Shown here: in pieces, positions 25,461 to 35,425 of the stretch
Layout: every line of letters begins with the position of its first letter
Position numbering within the stretch: the first letter of the stretch is position 1
Assembly (NCBI GenBank): GCA_965228435.1
Contig: OZ245818.1
Coordinates: 3,224,001-3,288,000 of the forward strand
DNA length: 64,000 bases
Source: Hoeflea_A sp965228435
GTDB lineage: Bacteria; Pseudomonadota; Alphaproteobacteria; Rhizobiales; Rhizobiaceae
Direction of reading: 5' to 3'
Translations under genes and position numbers: made by a program
Notes under the pieces: model-generated
Database searches by the model: none
Seen by the model: only the letters and a program-made list of their open reading frames with translations
What the model was told of the DNA's origin: nothing

Positions 25461-28400
25461 ATGGATTTCCTGACCCGCTTCGGCATCAGCAAGTCACGCC
25501 TGACCATTCTGGTCATGTTCGGCCTCATCGTGCAGGGCCTTCTCGTCTACGGCAGCATGCCGAAACGCGAAAACCCGGCCATCACCATCCGCAGTGCGCA
25601 GATTTCCGTCCAGTTCCCCGGCATGTCGCCGGAACGAATGGAAGATCTGATCGTCAAGCCGATCGAGCGCAAAATGCGGGAGATCGGCGAGATCGAGGAC
25701 ATCAATGTTCTCGTATCGACCGGGTATTCGGTGATCACGGTGTCCATCTATGACCACGTCTCCAAGGCTGAGTTGGATACGGTTTTCAACGATATCCGCA
25801 ACAAGATCGATGATCTGAAGCCCAGTTTGCCGGAGGGAACCGAGGGGCCATTTGTCAACACCGACTATGGCGATGTGTCGATCGCAACAGTCGCGGTTAC
25901 CGGTGACGGGTTCAGCGGCGCGGATTTGCGTGAGTCCGCCGACGACCTGCGGGAGTTTCTTTACGAAATCGACGGGATCTCCAAGGTTTCGCTGTTTGGC
26001 GTCCAGGAAGAGCGGATCTGGTTGGAAATCGACACGCGCAAATTGGCGGCGGTCGGCATCCAATTGCAACAGGTGCTCAACGACCTGCAGGCTCAGAACG
26101 TTATCCTTCCGGCTGGGCAGATCGATGCAGACGGGGTCGACCTGATCCTTGAAGCCAATGGCGATCTGCAGAGCGTCGAGGCTATCGCCAACGTGCTGAC
26201 GAAGGTTGAGGGGCTGTCCGGTTTCGTGCGCCTGAAGGACCTGATGAACGTCCAGCGCGGCTATGAGGATCCGGTCGACAAACCGGTCTATTTCAATGGC
26301 ATGCCGGCAGTGATTCTGGCGGTCGAGATGTCCGATGAGGAGGACATCCAGAAGATCGGTGCGGAGCTTGAGCGCCAGGTTGCGGCCTACGAGCTTACCC
26401 AACCGATCGGCATCACCTACCAGTTCTCAACGTTCCAGGAGACCAACGTCACCACCTCCATCAACGCGGCGCTGATGAATGTGGCGCAGACCTTCGTGGT
26501 CGTGCTTGCGGTCATGTTGATTTTCCTCGGTTTCCGTGCGGCGCTGATCATCGCCTGCATCGTTCCGTTCACCGTGACCTTCGCGCTGATCGGCATGGGC
26601 GTCATGGCAATCGACCTGCAGCAGATTTCCATTGCAGCGGTGATCATCTCGCTGGGCCTGCTGGTCGACAACGGGCTTGTCGTGGTCGAGGACATCCAGG
26701 GTCGCATCGGCCAGGGTGTCGACCCGAATGAGGCGGCGCTGGCGGCCGGCCGGCAGTTTTTCGTGCCCTTGGCCGTGGCGTCGATCACCACGGTTTCAGC
26801 CTTCCTGCCAATGCTGATCCTTGACGGGACGGAGGGTGAATTCGCGTTTTCACTCGGTGCTGTCGTCGGCATCATGCTCGCCGGTTCCTGGCTGACGGCA
26901 CTCTACATTCTGCCTTCACTCTGCGTCTGGTTTTCCAGCCGCAAGCAGACCAAGGAAGAGGGGCATGAAAACTGGCTGGTCCGGTTCTACGGCGCCATCA
27001 TCAGCCGCTCGCTGCCCTTCGGCATCGTGATCATCATTGTGGCCTACGCGCTCGTCGCGCTGTCGATCTCGATGTTTCCTCGGCTCAAGTCGGAAATGTT
27101 CCCGTTGTCGGAGCGTGCCGAATATCTGATTTATCTGGACATGCCGAAAGGCACGGCGATCTCCGCCACCGAAGCCGAGGCGCTGGCGGTTGACCGCTGG
27201 CTGCGCGACAAGGAGCAGAATCCGGAAGTGGTCAACACGACGGTGTTCGTCGGCGACGGCGGCCCGCGTTTCTACCTGGCGCTCAACCCGGCCGACACCA
27301 ACCCGGCCAGCGCCTTCATCCTGGTCAACACCACCGACTTCGAGAGTGCCGTCACCGCGGCGGAAAGGGCCACACGCCACCTGATCACAAATCACCCCGG
27401 CGGTCGTTTCAAGGTGAAACGCCTGTCGATGGGCGGCGGTGAATCCGGCATTGTCGATGTCAAGATTTCCGGGCCGGGCGCCGAAGAGCTGTTGTTCATG
27501 GCCGACGAGGTGGAACAGGCCTTCGATGCGGTTCCGGGCATTTCCCAGAACGAGAACGACTGGGGCAACAAGACACTGAAGATCGTCATCGATGTCGATC
27601 AGAGCAAAGCGCGCGAACTGGGTGTCTCGTCACAGGAAATCTCCGACCTCATGGATACGTTCTATTCCGGTACATCGTTTTCGACGTTCCGCGAGGGCGA
27701 CCAGTCGATCCCAATCGTGGTGCGTGCCGAGGAAGGCTTCCGCAGCAATCTGGAGGATCTTGCGAGCCTCGCCATACCGACGGACGGGCCGCTGATCTCG
27801 CTCGATCAGGTCGCGACATTCGATCCCAAGCTGGAGTTCTCGCAGATACGTCGCGAGAATCAGGTGCGCCTGATCAAGATCTCGGGCAAGAGCGATACCG
27901 TTGCCGCCAATCAGGTGCTGGCGATGATCCGACCAACCCTGGATTCGCTCGATCTCACCGGCGGTTACAAGCTGGAAATCGGCGGCGAGACGGAAAACAG
28001 CGCGGAGGTCAACGAAAAGCTCGGTGCCGGCATGCCGGCGGCACTGTCGGTGATGCTGGTTGCGCTGATGTTCCAGTTCAACTCGGCTCGGCGTGTTTTG
28101 ATGACCTTCATGACGGTGCCGCTGATCATCATCGGCGCGCCCTTCGCGCTGCTGATTACCGGCGAACCGCTGTCCTTCTTCGCCATCCTCGGGATGATCT
28201 CGCTCGCCGGCATCATCATCAACAATGCCATCGTGCTGATAGACCAGATCGATATCGAGAGGCAGACGTTGGACCTGAAGGCGGCGGTGGTCGAAGCATC
28301 GAAGAAACGCGTGACTCCGATCATGCTGACGTCCTTGACGACGATCTTCGGACTGTTGCCGATGGCCATAAACGGCGGTGCCCTGTTTGAACCGATGGCC

Positions 28401-28535
28401 ACGCTGATGATCGGCGGTCTTGCAGCAGCATCGCTCGTGACGCTGTTCTTCGTGCCAGGCAGCTACTACCTGTTCTTCGGCGGGATCTGGAGTTGGAAAG
28501 GCAAGAAGGCAGACGGCGAACCTGCGGCTGCGTGA
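25461..28535 (+). CDS. RND-family efflux pump (AcrB/HAE-like)
   Basis: The 1024-residue protein has the RND layout: helix 1, periplasmic porter domain (~40-330), helices 2-6, helix 7, second porter domain (~560-850) and the final helices. TM4 carries a proton-relay aspartate in SLGLLVDNGLVVVEDIQGR (one of the usual two adjacent Asp positions is Asn). Segments PGMSPERMEDLIVKPIE and GLVVVEDI are typical of the YegN/CusA-unrelated drug exporters found in proteobacteria. Co-transcribed with the adaptor; stop directly abuts the convergent AraC gene. Substrate unknown. Confidence 0.94.
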   Translation: MDFLTRFGISKSRLTILVMFGLIVQGLLVYGSMPKRENPAITIRSAQISVQFPGMSPERMEDLIVKPIERKMREIGEIEDINVLVSTGYSVITVSIYDHVSKAELDTVFNDIRNKIDDLKPSLPEGTEGPFVNTDYGDVSIATVAVTGDGFSGADLRESADDLREFLYEIDGISKVSLFGVQEERIWLEIDTRKLAAVGIQLQQVLNDLQAQNVILPAGQIDADGVDLILEANGDLQSVEAIANVLTKVEGLSGFVRLKDLMNVQRGYEDPVDKPVYFNGMPAVILAVEMSDEEDIQKIGAELERQVAAYELTQPIGITYQFSTFQETNVTTSINAALMNVAQTFVVVLAVMLIFLGFRAALIIACIVPFTVTFALIGMGVMAIDLQQISIAAVIISLGLLVDNGLVVVEDIQGRIGQGVDPNEAALAAGRQFFVPLAVASITTVSAFLPMLILDGTEGEFAFSLGAVVGIMLAGSWLTALYILPSLCVWFSSRKQTKEEGHENWLVRFYGAIISRSLPFGIVIIIVAYALVALSISMFPRLKSEMFPLSERAEYLIYLDMPKGTAISATEAEALAVDRWLRDKEQNPEVVNTTVFVGDGGPRFYLALNPADTNPASAFILVNTTDFESAVTAAERATRHLITNHPGGRFKVKRLSMGGGESGIVDVKISGPGAEELLFMADEVEQAFDAVPGISQNENDWGNKTLKIVIDVDQSKARELGVSSQEISDLMDTFYSGTSFSTFREGDQSIPIVVRAEEGFRSNLEDLASLAIPTDGPLISLDQVATFDPKLEFSQIRRENQVRLIKISGKSDTVAANQVLAMIRPTLDSLDLTGGYKLEIGGETENSAEVNEKLGAGMPAALSVMLVALMFQFNSARRVLMTFMTVPLIIIGAPFALLITGEPLSFFAILGMISLAGIIINNAIVLIDQIDIERQTLDLKAAVVEASKKRVTPIMLTSLTTIFGLLPMAINGGALFEPMATLMIGGLAAASLVTLFFVPGSYYLFFGGIWSWKGKKADGEPAAA

Positions 28536-29279
28536 TCAGGCCGGTTCCAGTTCCGCTTTGCGCACGTCCATCGGGCTCACGCCGAAATGTCGATTGAAAG
28601 CGCGGCTCAGCGCCTCTGGGCTGCCATAGCCGAGGCGCCGGGCGACGCTCTGGATTCGCTGGCCAGCGGCGATGTCCTGGCGGGCCAGGGTCATGCGCCA
28701 GCGGCGCAGATAGGATTGCGGCGTCTCGCCGACCTTCTCGACAAAACGATCGGAAAACCGGCTGAGCGACATGCCCGCGACCTCGGCCAGTTCGCCGTTG
28801 CGCCAGTCCTGGCCGGGCCGGTCATGCATGACGACGAGAGCCCGGCTCAGCTGCCGGTCGGCAAGTCCGGACAGCAATCCCGGCGTCGTCGCGCCGCGTT
28901 CGATTTCGCGGCGCAGCAGGCGGATGATCAGCACTTCGCAAAGACGGTTGAGAGCTGAAGCCGAGCCGCAGCGACCATCCGCAGCCTCGCTCATCAGCAT
29001 CTGCATAAGCAAGGCAATCGTCTCGTCGTCGGCGCCGTCGACGGCCAGACGCTCCGGCAGGGCGGCCAAAAGCGGGTTGGCGGCGCCACCCCAGTCAGCA
29101 CTTGCCTCGAACAGTCGACGCTCGCCATCGGCAGCGGTGCCGCGCGGCCAGAAGGCAATTCCTTCCGGCCCAGTGTCAGGATCGCCGATGACGATCAGAT
29201 TGCCGCCGCCCGGTTCGGCGAGCGACACCCGCATCTGAAAGTGCTGCATCAGGGCTGAGAGGCGGTCATAGTGAGGCAT
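28536..29279 (-). CDS. AraC-family transcriptional regulator (cupin-6 N-terminal domain)
   Basis: Residues 1-130 fit the AraC cupin-6 sensor domain (PHYDRLSALMQHFQ...EPGGGNLIVI), residues ~145-245 the double helix-turn-helix (LAEVAGMSLSRFSDRFVEKVGETP and IQSVARRLGYGSPEALSRAFNRHFG). 247 residues. It is tail-to-tail with the RND pump and divergent from the peroxiredoxin-like gene (89 bp between starts), the more likely direct target. Confidence 0.92.
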   Translation of the reverse strand: MPHYDRLSALMQHFQMRVSLAEPGGGNLIVIGDPDTGPEGIAFWPRGTAADGERRLFEASADWGGAANPLLAALPERLAVDGADDETIALLMQMLMSEAADGRCGSASALNRLCEVLIIRLLRREIERGATTPGLLSGLADRQLSRALVVMHDRPGQDWRNGELAEVAGMSLSRFSDRFVEKVGETPQSYLRRWRMTLARQDIAAGQRIQSVARRLGYGSPEALSRAFNRHFGVSPMDVRKAELEPA

Positions 29280-29368
29280 CTGGGTGTTTCGATCAGGTTT
29301 ATTGGATTTTTCGAACCTAAACCTTTGCTATAGCGCTGACAAGTCGAACTCCAATCAAGGATAAGCCC

Positions 29369-29905
29369 ATGCTCATGCCACGCCAGAAAACCCCCGACCT
29401 GACCCTGCCGATCCTCGGCGGCGGGACGTTCGATCTCGCCACGGAAAAGTCCGAACGGGGCGTCGTCATCTGTTTCTATCGCGGCCTGCACTGCCCGCTC
29501 TGCGCCACCTATCTCAAGGAGCTTGAGCGGCTGACGCCGGAGTTTGCGCAACGGGGTGTCACCACGATCGCCATCAGTTCCGACGGCGAGGAGCGCACTC
29601 AGGGAATGGCCGACAAGATCGAGGCAAAGGCGTTGCGTTTCGGCTACGATCTCAGCCTCGACAAAGCCCGCGAATGGGGCCTCTACATCTCAACATCGCG
29701 CGGCAAGACCTCCATCGGCATCGAAGAGCCGGCGCTGTTTTCCGAGCCTGGACTGTTCATGATCACACCGGAACAGACCCTCTATTACGGCTCGGTTCAG
29801 ACCATGCCTTTCGTGCGCCCCCACTTCAAGGAACTGGTCGGCGCCCTCGACTTCGCCATCGAGAAAAACTACCCGGCCCGTGGGGAGTATGCCGGGGCGG
29901 TGTAA
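29369..29905 (+). CDS. Peroxiredoxin-like (AhpC/TSA family) protein
   Basis: A 178-residue thioredoxin-fold protein with the active-site region FYRGLHCPLCATYLKELERL, where the first Cys takes the peroxidatic position and a second Cys follows in CPLC. AAGGA precedes ATG 29369. Members of this CPxC subgroup are called peroxiredoxin-like or redoxin proteins and probably reduce organic peroxides. Divergent from the AraC gene and followed by a hairpin terminator. Confidence 0.88.
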   Translation: MLMPRQKTPDLTLPILGGGTFDLATEKSERGVVICFYRGLHCPLCATYLKELERLTPEFAQRGVTTIAISSDGEERTQGMADKIEAKALRFGYDLSLDKAREWGLYISTSRGKTSIGIEEPALFSEPGLFMITPEQTLYYGSVQTMPFVRPHFKELVGALDFAIEKNYPARGEYAGAV

Positions 29906-29942
29906 CAAAGGAACTGCGGGATCTTCTCCGCGCCAATTTAGG

Positions 29943-29979
29943 AAGCGCCGTGGTCCTTGAAGCCGCGGCGTTTTCTTTG
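29943..29979 (+). terminator. Probable terminator of the peroxiredoxin-like gene
   Basis: AAGCGCCGTGG (29943-29953) pairs with CCGCGGCGTTT (29963-29973) through an 11-bp stem including two G-T wobbles, then TTTTCTTT. It starts about 38 bp after the stop codon. Confidence 0.7.
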
Positions 29980-30041
29980 TTGGGATCACAGGCCGAACAC
30001 AATCGCCACCCATGTATTGGGCAGCTGTGGAGGCTTGTGGC

Positions 30042-30428
30042 ATGCGGTTGAACGACAAACAAATTCAGTCTGTCCTGGCGCTATCGGGACCGGATCGATA
30101 TCGACACTTTATCAAAGTGGTTGTTGACCGTGAGCAGGCCTGGGGGCTCTACGACGATGGATGGGCACTGGCAGAAACCGATGATGGCCAGCGTGTTTTT
30201 CCAGTATGGCCGGCTTCTGAATATGCAACCCTATGTGCCAATGGAAAGTGGAGTGGTTATGAGCCGGCTTCAATACCGTTGACCGATTTGATCGATGAAT
30301 TGGTCCCGAAGCTCAAAAGGGCGAGCGTGCAGCTAAGTGTTTTCAATTCACCAGACGACATAGGGGTCGTTCCGAAATTCGATGAGTTCCTACACCACCT
30401 GAACCTGGAGATGGAAAAATACCTTTAG
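30042..30428 (+). CDS. DUF2750 protein
   Basis: ATG 30042 follows GGAGG at 8 bp; an in-frame ATG ten codons upstream has no such site. The 128-residue cytosolic protein matches DUF2750: a helix with RYRHFIKVVVDREQAWGLYDDGWALAETDDG and VFPVWPASEYA. Function unknown; in other bacteria it occurs as a scattered accessory gene. The DNA is noticeably lower in GC than neighbours, suggesting acquisition. Confidence 0.82.
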   Translation: MRLNDKQIQSVLALSGPDRYRHFIKVVVDREQAWGLYDDGWALAETDDGQRVFPVWPASEYATLCANGKWSGYEPASIPLTDLIDELVPKLKRASVQLSVFNSPDDIGVVPKFDEFLHHLNLEMEKYL

Positions 30429-30563
30429 GCTGACCGCGTTGACGGAGCCGCGTCCCAGAGCTTCAGGGACACCAACTCGATCATGCTAGAGCTCTGTTGG
30501 CCGTCCCCTCAAGGATGCGGTAAAAATACTAAAGTGTCCTTGTCGTGATGTCGGGGGTGAGCG

Positions 30564-31490
30564 ATGCGCGGAGACCGGTTTGCCGTGGCCTATGCCGCGT
30601 TGCTTCTGGCCATGCTGATCAGTGCAGGAAACTTCCTGTTCGGAAACCTGGCGGTCAAGGAGATCCCGCCCGTCATCCTCGCCTTCTGGCGCTGCCTGAT
30701 AGGCGCTCTTTGTGTTTTGCCCTTCGTGATCGTCAAACGTGGCAATCCGTTTGCCACCTTTCGCAAGGATTGGCTTCGAATCATTGTGCTCGCCGCCGTC
30801 GGTGTCGTTGTTTGTCCCTGGCTCATGTACGTGGCGTTGCAGTCGAACGATCTGATCGACCTCGGTGCCGGCTATACGAGCGTTCCGTTGGTCACGATCC
30901 TGTTCTCGGCGCTGCTGATCGGCGAACGCCTGCGCCTTGTGCAATATGTGGGCGTTGCGATTGCCCTGGCTGGCGCGCTGGTTTTCGCGTTTCGCGGCAA
31001 CCTGTCGGCGTTTGTCAATTTTGAGCCGCATATCGCATTTCTGGTGATGATCGCGTCCAATGCTTGTCGTGGTCTGTATCTGGTGCTGTTGAAAAAATGG
31101 GACCTTCATCCCAAGCCCGAGGATGGCCTGTTCGCGATCTTCGCTGTCAGCGTGATCATGCTTCTCCCGGTTTTCGTGGCCTATGAGGCGGGTGAAGCGC
31201 GGCCGTTCGATTATTCATGGCAGGTTTGGGGGTCGATCCTCTTTGTCGGTATCGGAATGGGGGCGGTTTACCTGCACCTGCTCAATTTCGGGACGGAAAC
31301 GGTTGGGGCCTCGCATGCGTCGCTGTTCGCTTATCTTGTTCCGATCTTTGTTGCGGTTGAATCAGTCACCCTCCTGGGCCAGGAACTGCGCCTCTACCAG
31401 ATTGTCGGCGCAGTGCTCATCGTTGGTGGTGTGCTCATCGCAACACGCACGCATCCCCGGCCGTCTCCAGCCGACCATCCACCGCATTGA
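30564..31490 (+). CDS. EamA/DMT-family transporter
   Basis: The 308-residue protein has ten predicted helices in two EamA repeats; FWRCLIGALCVLPFVI in the first half and FGTETVGASHASLFAYLVPIFVAVESVTLLGQELRLYQIVGAVLIVGG in parts of the second are diagnostic of the drug/metabolite transporter superfamily. Likely exports a metabolite or amino acid from the cytosol. GGGGGTGA precedes the ATG. Convergent with the first RTX gene, 17 bp between stops. Confidence 0.9.
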   Translation: MRGDRFAVAYAALLLAMLISAGNFLFGNLAVKEIPPVILAFWRCLIGALCVLPFVIVKRGNPFATFRKDWLRIIVLAAVGVVVCPWLMYVALQSNDLIDLGAGYTSVPLVTILFSALLIGERLRLVQYVGVAIALAGALVFAFRGNLSAFVNFEPHIAFLVMIASNACRGLYLVLLKKWDLHPKPEDGLFAIFAVSVIMLLPVFVAYEAGEARPFDYSWQVWGSILFVGIGMGAVYLHLLNFGTETVGASHASLFAYLVPIFVAVESVTLLGQELRLYQIVGAVLIVGGVLIATRTHPRPSPADHPPH

Positions 31491-31507
31491 AGCGAGATTT
31501 TTGAACG

Positions 31508-31923
31508 TCAAACCACCCACACCCCATCATCGAGGTCGGGCGCGGTGCGGTCGACATTCTCGTCGCTCTTGGTGAAGGCGATCAGGATGTCCTCGCGGGT
31601 CAGACCATCGTTCACCATGCCACCCACCCAGAAGTCGTGGCCACCCTGGTCCGGCAGCCGGTCCAGAACGTTCTGGTACATCGCGTCGATGTACTCTTCG
31701 TTCGTCGGGTTCGCCCCGAACAGCGCCTTGAACTCGTCCGACTGGATGAACTGCGTTGCCAGGAACTGCTCCTTTTCGTATTGGCTCCAGCCGAGCGTAT
31801 CGAAATGGTCGAGATTGCCGATCCAGAACAACACCCCGCCTTCGTCCGGCGTTCGATTGAAGGAGGCCTGGTAGATACGGTAGCCGAAGCCTAGATTGGG
31901 TGTATCGACATCGTAGAGAAGTG
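31508..31923 (-). repeat. DUF4214 tail, copy 1 of a near-identical coding duplication
   Basis: The last ~415 bp of this RTX gene and of the one at 37024-37439 align without gaps and share very long identical runs (for example the ~85 bp beginning GTCGGGCGCGGTGCGG in both). Differences are scattered single bases. This is closer than the rest of the two genes, which do not align. Confidence 0.9.
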
Positions 31924-34900
31924 AGCCGTCGTTGTAGTCGATGCGCTCGATATCGATCAGCGAGTCCTCTGCTCCGTCTGGCTTGCCGATGAGAATGCGT
32001 GTTTCGCTCTGCCATTCCTGCATGAAGTCGGCGCGGTCGCCGTCATAAACGACGGTGTCTCGTCCGCCATCACCATCGATGAGGTCGGGTCCGCTGCCAC
32101 CGTCGATACGATCGTCGCCGCTGAGCGCGTGAATCGTGTCGTCCTCAGGTGTGCCTTGAAGCATGTCAGCCTGCGGCGTGCCGGTAATGACCTGGCCGGC
32201 CATATCGGTGAGGCTGACCGTGAAAGCCTTCGCTATCTGACCGCCTCTTCCATCGTCCGCGGTGATCATCAACCGATGATCGATCTGCTCCTCATAGTCC
32301 AGGACAGCACCCTCGGACACGACCAGCTGGTTGCCGACGATCTCGAACGCGACGGCGGAATCATCCGATTGACCGTAATCGATCGAGAGGAAATGCGTGT
32401 CGCCGGCATCGATATCCTCGACATTGAAGCCGGTGACGACTGTGCCCGCCGCGGCGTTTTCCGCGAGCGAAAGCGGGTGCGTAGCGGTAATGTCGGTCGG
32501 CACTGCGTTGCCCAACAGCACGTCTTCAGCCGAAAAGTCGGCAAGGGAGATGCCCTCGAGCGTGATGACGGTTCCGTCCGGGAACGTCAGGATGACACTG
32601 CCGGCCCGGGCGTTGCCAATGGCGGCAAGGGCCACCTCGCGGTCGAAACTTCGCAGATCGAGCCGATCGATCCCGTCCTGGAAATCCTCGACCGTGTCGC
32701 TGCCGCCATTCGGCTGGCCGACGAACAAATCCGCACCCGGGCCGCCGGTCAGCGAATCGTCGTCAAAGCCGCCGACCAGGCGGTCATCACCTTCCCCGCC
32801 CGACAGGACATCGTTGCCCGCGCCGCCTTCCACAAAATCTCTGCCACCCGCCCCGCCGAGTGTGTCATCGCCGGCGCCGCCTGCGATCAGGTCGGCATCG
32901 TCGCTGCCGTCGATGGTGTCCGGCCCTTCGAGACCGATGGAAAGGCTCACCGGTATCTCCTCACCTTCGAGAACGAGAGCGGTGGTTTCGAAGCCGGTGA
33001 TTTGTGCCCCGGGTGGCAGGATTGACGTCAATGTGTCAGACACACGAACCAGGGTGAGCTTGTCGCCTTCGCCGTCGCCACCGTCGGTTGAAGCGAAACC
33101 GGCGGTAAAGGTGGCGTCGTCATCGCCCTCTCCGAGGTCGACGTCGCCCGTGTCGGTGAAAGCTGCGAAGCTGTCGTTGCCCTTGCCGGTTTCAACCGAG
33201 GTCGCTCCGGCGATATCCGTGAGGATGTCGTCACCGTCAGTGCCGGCATAACTTTCGCCAGGCACAAGGTTCAGTCCCGACGTCTCGAAGCCGCCGGTCA
33301 GTTCCTGGACGGCTTTTGTCAGGGCCTGACCGCAGTCCGTCTTGTCACCGGCAAGTCGCACGCAAGGCCAGCCCCGGCTCTGGCCATTTTCGTCCATCAG
33401 ATTCTGAGTCAGCCCGGCGACGATTTTTGCGACTGCATCAGCTTGCACCTGGGCGGTTTCCAGCGAGTCCTTGTAGGTCTGCAGTTCGAACTTGAGCAGA
33501 TCGATCTGCTGTTCCAATTTAAGGTAGTTGTTGGCAGCGCCGGCAAGGCCAATAGCGATGCCCAGCCCGATCGCCAGCGGCGCGGATACAACGAACGTCG
33601 CCAGGATAGCGGCAGTTGCCAGCACGGCATCGTCTGCTGTCTGATCGGACAAATCAAATTTGACGTCGAGCTCACCGAGACTCAAGGCGTTTTCGTTCTC
33701 TTTGACGAAGTCAAGGGTGGTATTGGCAGCTCGCTTCATCAGCGTGTCTGCTTCGGAAAAGCCCGGTAGGAGCTTGGCGGAATCGAATATTGGGATCGCC
33801 AGTGCGAGGTCCTTAAGCAACCCGACGACCTGATCGATATTGGCGTCGTCAATGCCCTGTTCTGCCGCGTCTATGAGTTGTTCGACAGCGGCGATCGTCT
33901 CGGTCTTTCTCAGCAGTTTATCAAGCTGTTGTGCAAGGTCCGCCGACAGTCGCGCCACTTCGGCGGAATCGACGACCACCGACGAGAGTTGCAGAAAGCT
34001 GACATCAACATTATCGAACTCCAGCCGGGCCTCCGGATCTCCGCCATGGAGAGTGTCCTTTCCGTCTGGTCCTGTTATCGCGGCGCCGACGAAGGGCAAA
34101 ACTGAAAGGTCGACAATGTATTCGGTCGCGTCGCCTGCGAAAAACAGCTTGTCGCCCTCGCCGAAGAAGATCGTGTCGTCACCAAGATCTCCGGACAGCC
34201 GATCGACCGCGCCATCCTCGAGCAATAGTTCAGATCCGCCATTCAACACATCCGCTCCGACGCCGCCAAACAGCCAGTCGGAATCCGCTCCGCCATACAG
34301 AGTGTCGTTGCCTCCCGAGCCGAAAAGCCTGTCGTTGCCGGCATTCCCGATCAGCGTGTCAGAGGAGGTTTCCACGAAGTCAAACGCGAAGGACAGCGGA
34401 TTGCTGCCGTAAATGCGGTCGTCTTGGTTGCCGCCATGCACAGTGTCGTCACCGCCGCCCGCGACAAAGTCCCGCTGAGGGTCATAAAGGAAGCTCTCGG
34501 TCAGCTGGTTGTTGCCGGCGTTTGGCAACCGGACTGTGTCGTCCCCGTCCTCTGCGTTGTAGACTGTTTGGATCGGGTCGATAGCATCTCGGATAAACTG
34601 CCTGTCACCATCTGAAAGCTGGTTCAGGTCGACGTCGTCATCGAGAGGCGTAAACAGGCCGTAGGCGATGCGTTCGAACCAGTCAGAGCCCCAGTTTTCC
34701 TCCCGTTGCCCGATCAGATCCTCTGCGGTCCGTGTGATAAGGAACCGGCTGTTTTCTGGATACACACCGCGGGTCGAGGGGGCCGGACTGCCCTTGAAGG
34801 CAAGATAATATTCGTCGAAATACTCATAAATCGGCGTGCCGGTTGACGGGTTGTTCTCGATCCGTGCGCCAGGCAATTGCAACTGCAGTTCGAAGTATTC

Positions 34901-35317
34901 CGGCTGCTGCCAGAAGTTGGTGATCTCGTAGATGTCGATCAACTGTTGATCAACGTGACGGACGCCGGTTTGAGCGATCTCGAAAAACAGAATGCCGGAA
35001 TCGAGATCGCGGGCAAGCTGATACACTTCGACCTCGGAGATGAGCAGTTCGGACAAATACCCGCCCGGGGATGCCGCAAAATCCTGGTATCCGTCTCCGA
35101 CGATGTAGAGGGATTGCGGGCCTGCCGACTCAAGCCGATAGACAATGTTCATCAACGGGACGATTGTGCCGAAATCGTCGTCCGCATCGATGTCGAAATC
35201 TTCGAAATCACCCACTTGTGGCAGGTTCAGGGTCGGCGCCTGGCGAATCTGGTCGATCACATCCTGGGGCGCATTGAAAGGCCCGTTCGGAAACTGTTCA
35301 ACGTATAAGCCTGTCAT
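31508..35317 (-). CDS. Large RTX (hemolysin-type Ca-binding repeat) protein with cadherin-like and DUF4214 domains
   Basis: From ATG 35317 (MTGLYVEQ) this is a 1269-residue acidic protein without a Sec signal, as expected for type I secretion substrates. Order: an N-terminal unknown region (~1-285); RTX nonapeptides (~290-380, e.g. GGADSDWLFGGVGADVLNGG); a helical region with a hydrophobic segment (~440-640); more RTX repeats around 790-880 (GGAGDDTLGGAGG); a cadherin-like module with ENAAAGTVVTGF; short RTX repeats; a C-terminal DUF4214 domain of ~120 residues. Probably an extracellular adhesin or matrix protein. The exporter is not in the window. The final ~138 residues are nearly identical to those of the gene at 37024. 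Confidence 0.9.
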   Translation of the reverse strand: MTGLYVEQFPNGPFNAPQDVIDQIRQAPTLNLPQVGDFEDFDIDADDDFGTIVPLMNIVYRLESAGPQSLYIVGDGYQDFAASPGGYLSELLISEVEVYQLARDLDSGILFFEIAQTGVRHVDQQLIDIYEITNFWQQPEYFELQLQLPGARIENNPSTGTPIYEYFDEYYLAFKGSPAPSTRGVYPENSRFLITRTAEDLIGQREENWGSDWFERIAYGLFTPLDDDVDLNQLSDGDRQFIRDAIDPIQTVYNAEDGDDTVRLPNAGNNQLTESFLYDPQRDFVAGGGDDTVHGGNQDDRIYGSNPLSFAFDFVETSSDTLIGNAGNDRLFGSGGNDTLYGGADSDWLFGGVGADVLNGGSELLLEDGAVDRLSGDLGDDTIFFGEGDKLFFAGDATEYIVDLSVLPFVGAAITGPDGKDTLHGGDPEARLEFDNVDVSFLQLSSVVVDSAEVARLSADLAQQLDKLLRKTETIAAVEQLIDAAEQGIDDANIDQVVGLLKDLALAIPIFDSAKLLPGFSEADTLMKRAANTTLDFVKENENALSLGELDVKFDLSDQTADDAVLATAAILATFVVSAPLAIGLGIAIGLAGAANNYLKLEQQIDLLKFELQTYKDSLETAQVQADAVAKIVAGLTQNLMDENGQSRGWPCVRLAGDKTDCGQALTKAVQELTGGFETSGLNLVPGESYAGTDGDDILTDIAGATSVETGKGNDSFAAFTDTGDVDLGEGDDDATFTAGFASTDGGDGEGDKLTLVRVSDTLTSILPPGAQITGFETTALVLEGEEIPVSLSIGLEGPDTIDGSDDADLIAGGAGDDTLGGAGGRDFVEGGAGNDVLSGGEGDDRLVGGFDDDSLTGGPGADLFVGQPNGGSDTVEDFQDGIDRLDLRSFDREVALAAIGNARAGSVILTFPDGTVITLEGISLADFSAEDVLLGNAVPTDITATHPLSLAENAAAGTVVTGFNVEDIDAGDTHFLSIDYGQSDDSAVAFEIVGNQLVVSEGAVLDYEEQIDHRLMITADDGRGGQIAKAFTVSLTDMAGQVITGTPQADMLQGTPEDDTIHALSGDDRIDGGSGPDLIDGDGGRDTVVYDGDRADFMQEWQSETRILIGKPDGAEDSLIDIERIDYNDGSLLYDVDTPNLGFGYRIYQASFNRTPDEGGVLFWIGNLDHFDTLGWSQYEKEQFLATQFIQSDEFKALFGANPTNEEYIDAMYQNVLDRLPDQGGHDFWVGGMVNDGLTREDILIAFTKSDENVDRTAPDLDDGVWVV

Positions 35318-35425
35318 GATTGCGGATCGGCGCAAGCCACCTCAATTCAGGTTGTCACTGATTTGAAACGGTAGCTGACAGGCTTGGCCCCGTTCTTCAT
35401 CCAATTGGAGTAAAAGAGCGAGTGG

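Noticed and set aside
24331..28535. RND adaptor and pump as the export system for the RTX proteins
   Set aside because: RTX proteins use an ABC-type (HlyB) exporter; this pair has an RND proton-driven pump with lipoprotein adaptor.
32700..34500. Tandem short DNA repeats within the first RTX gene that might suggest a CRISPR or minisatellite
   Set aside because: They are degenerate and in frame, encoding GGxGxD-type calcium-binding nonapeptides.
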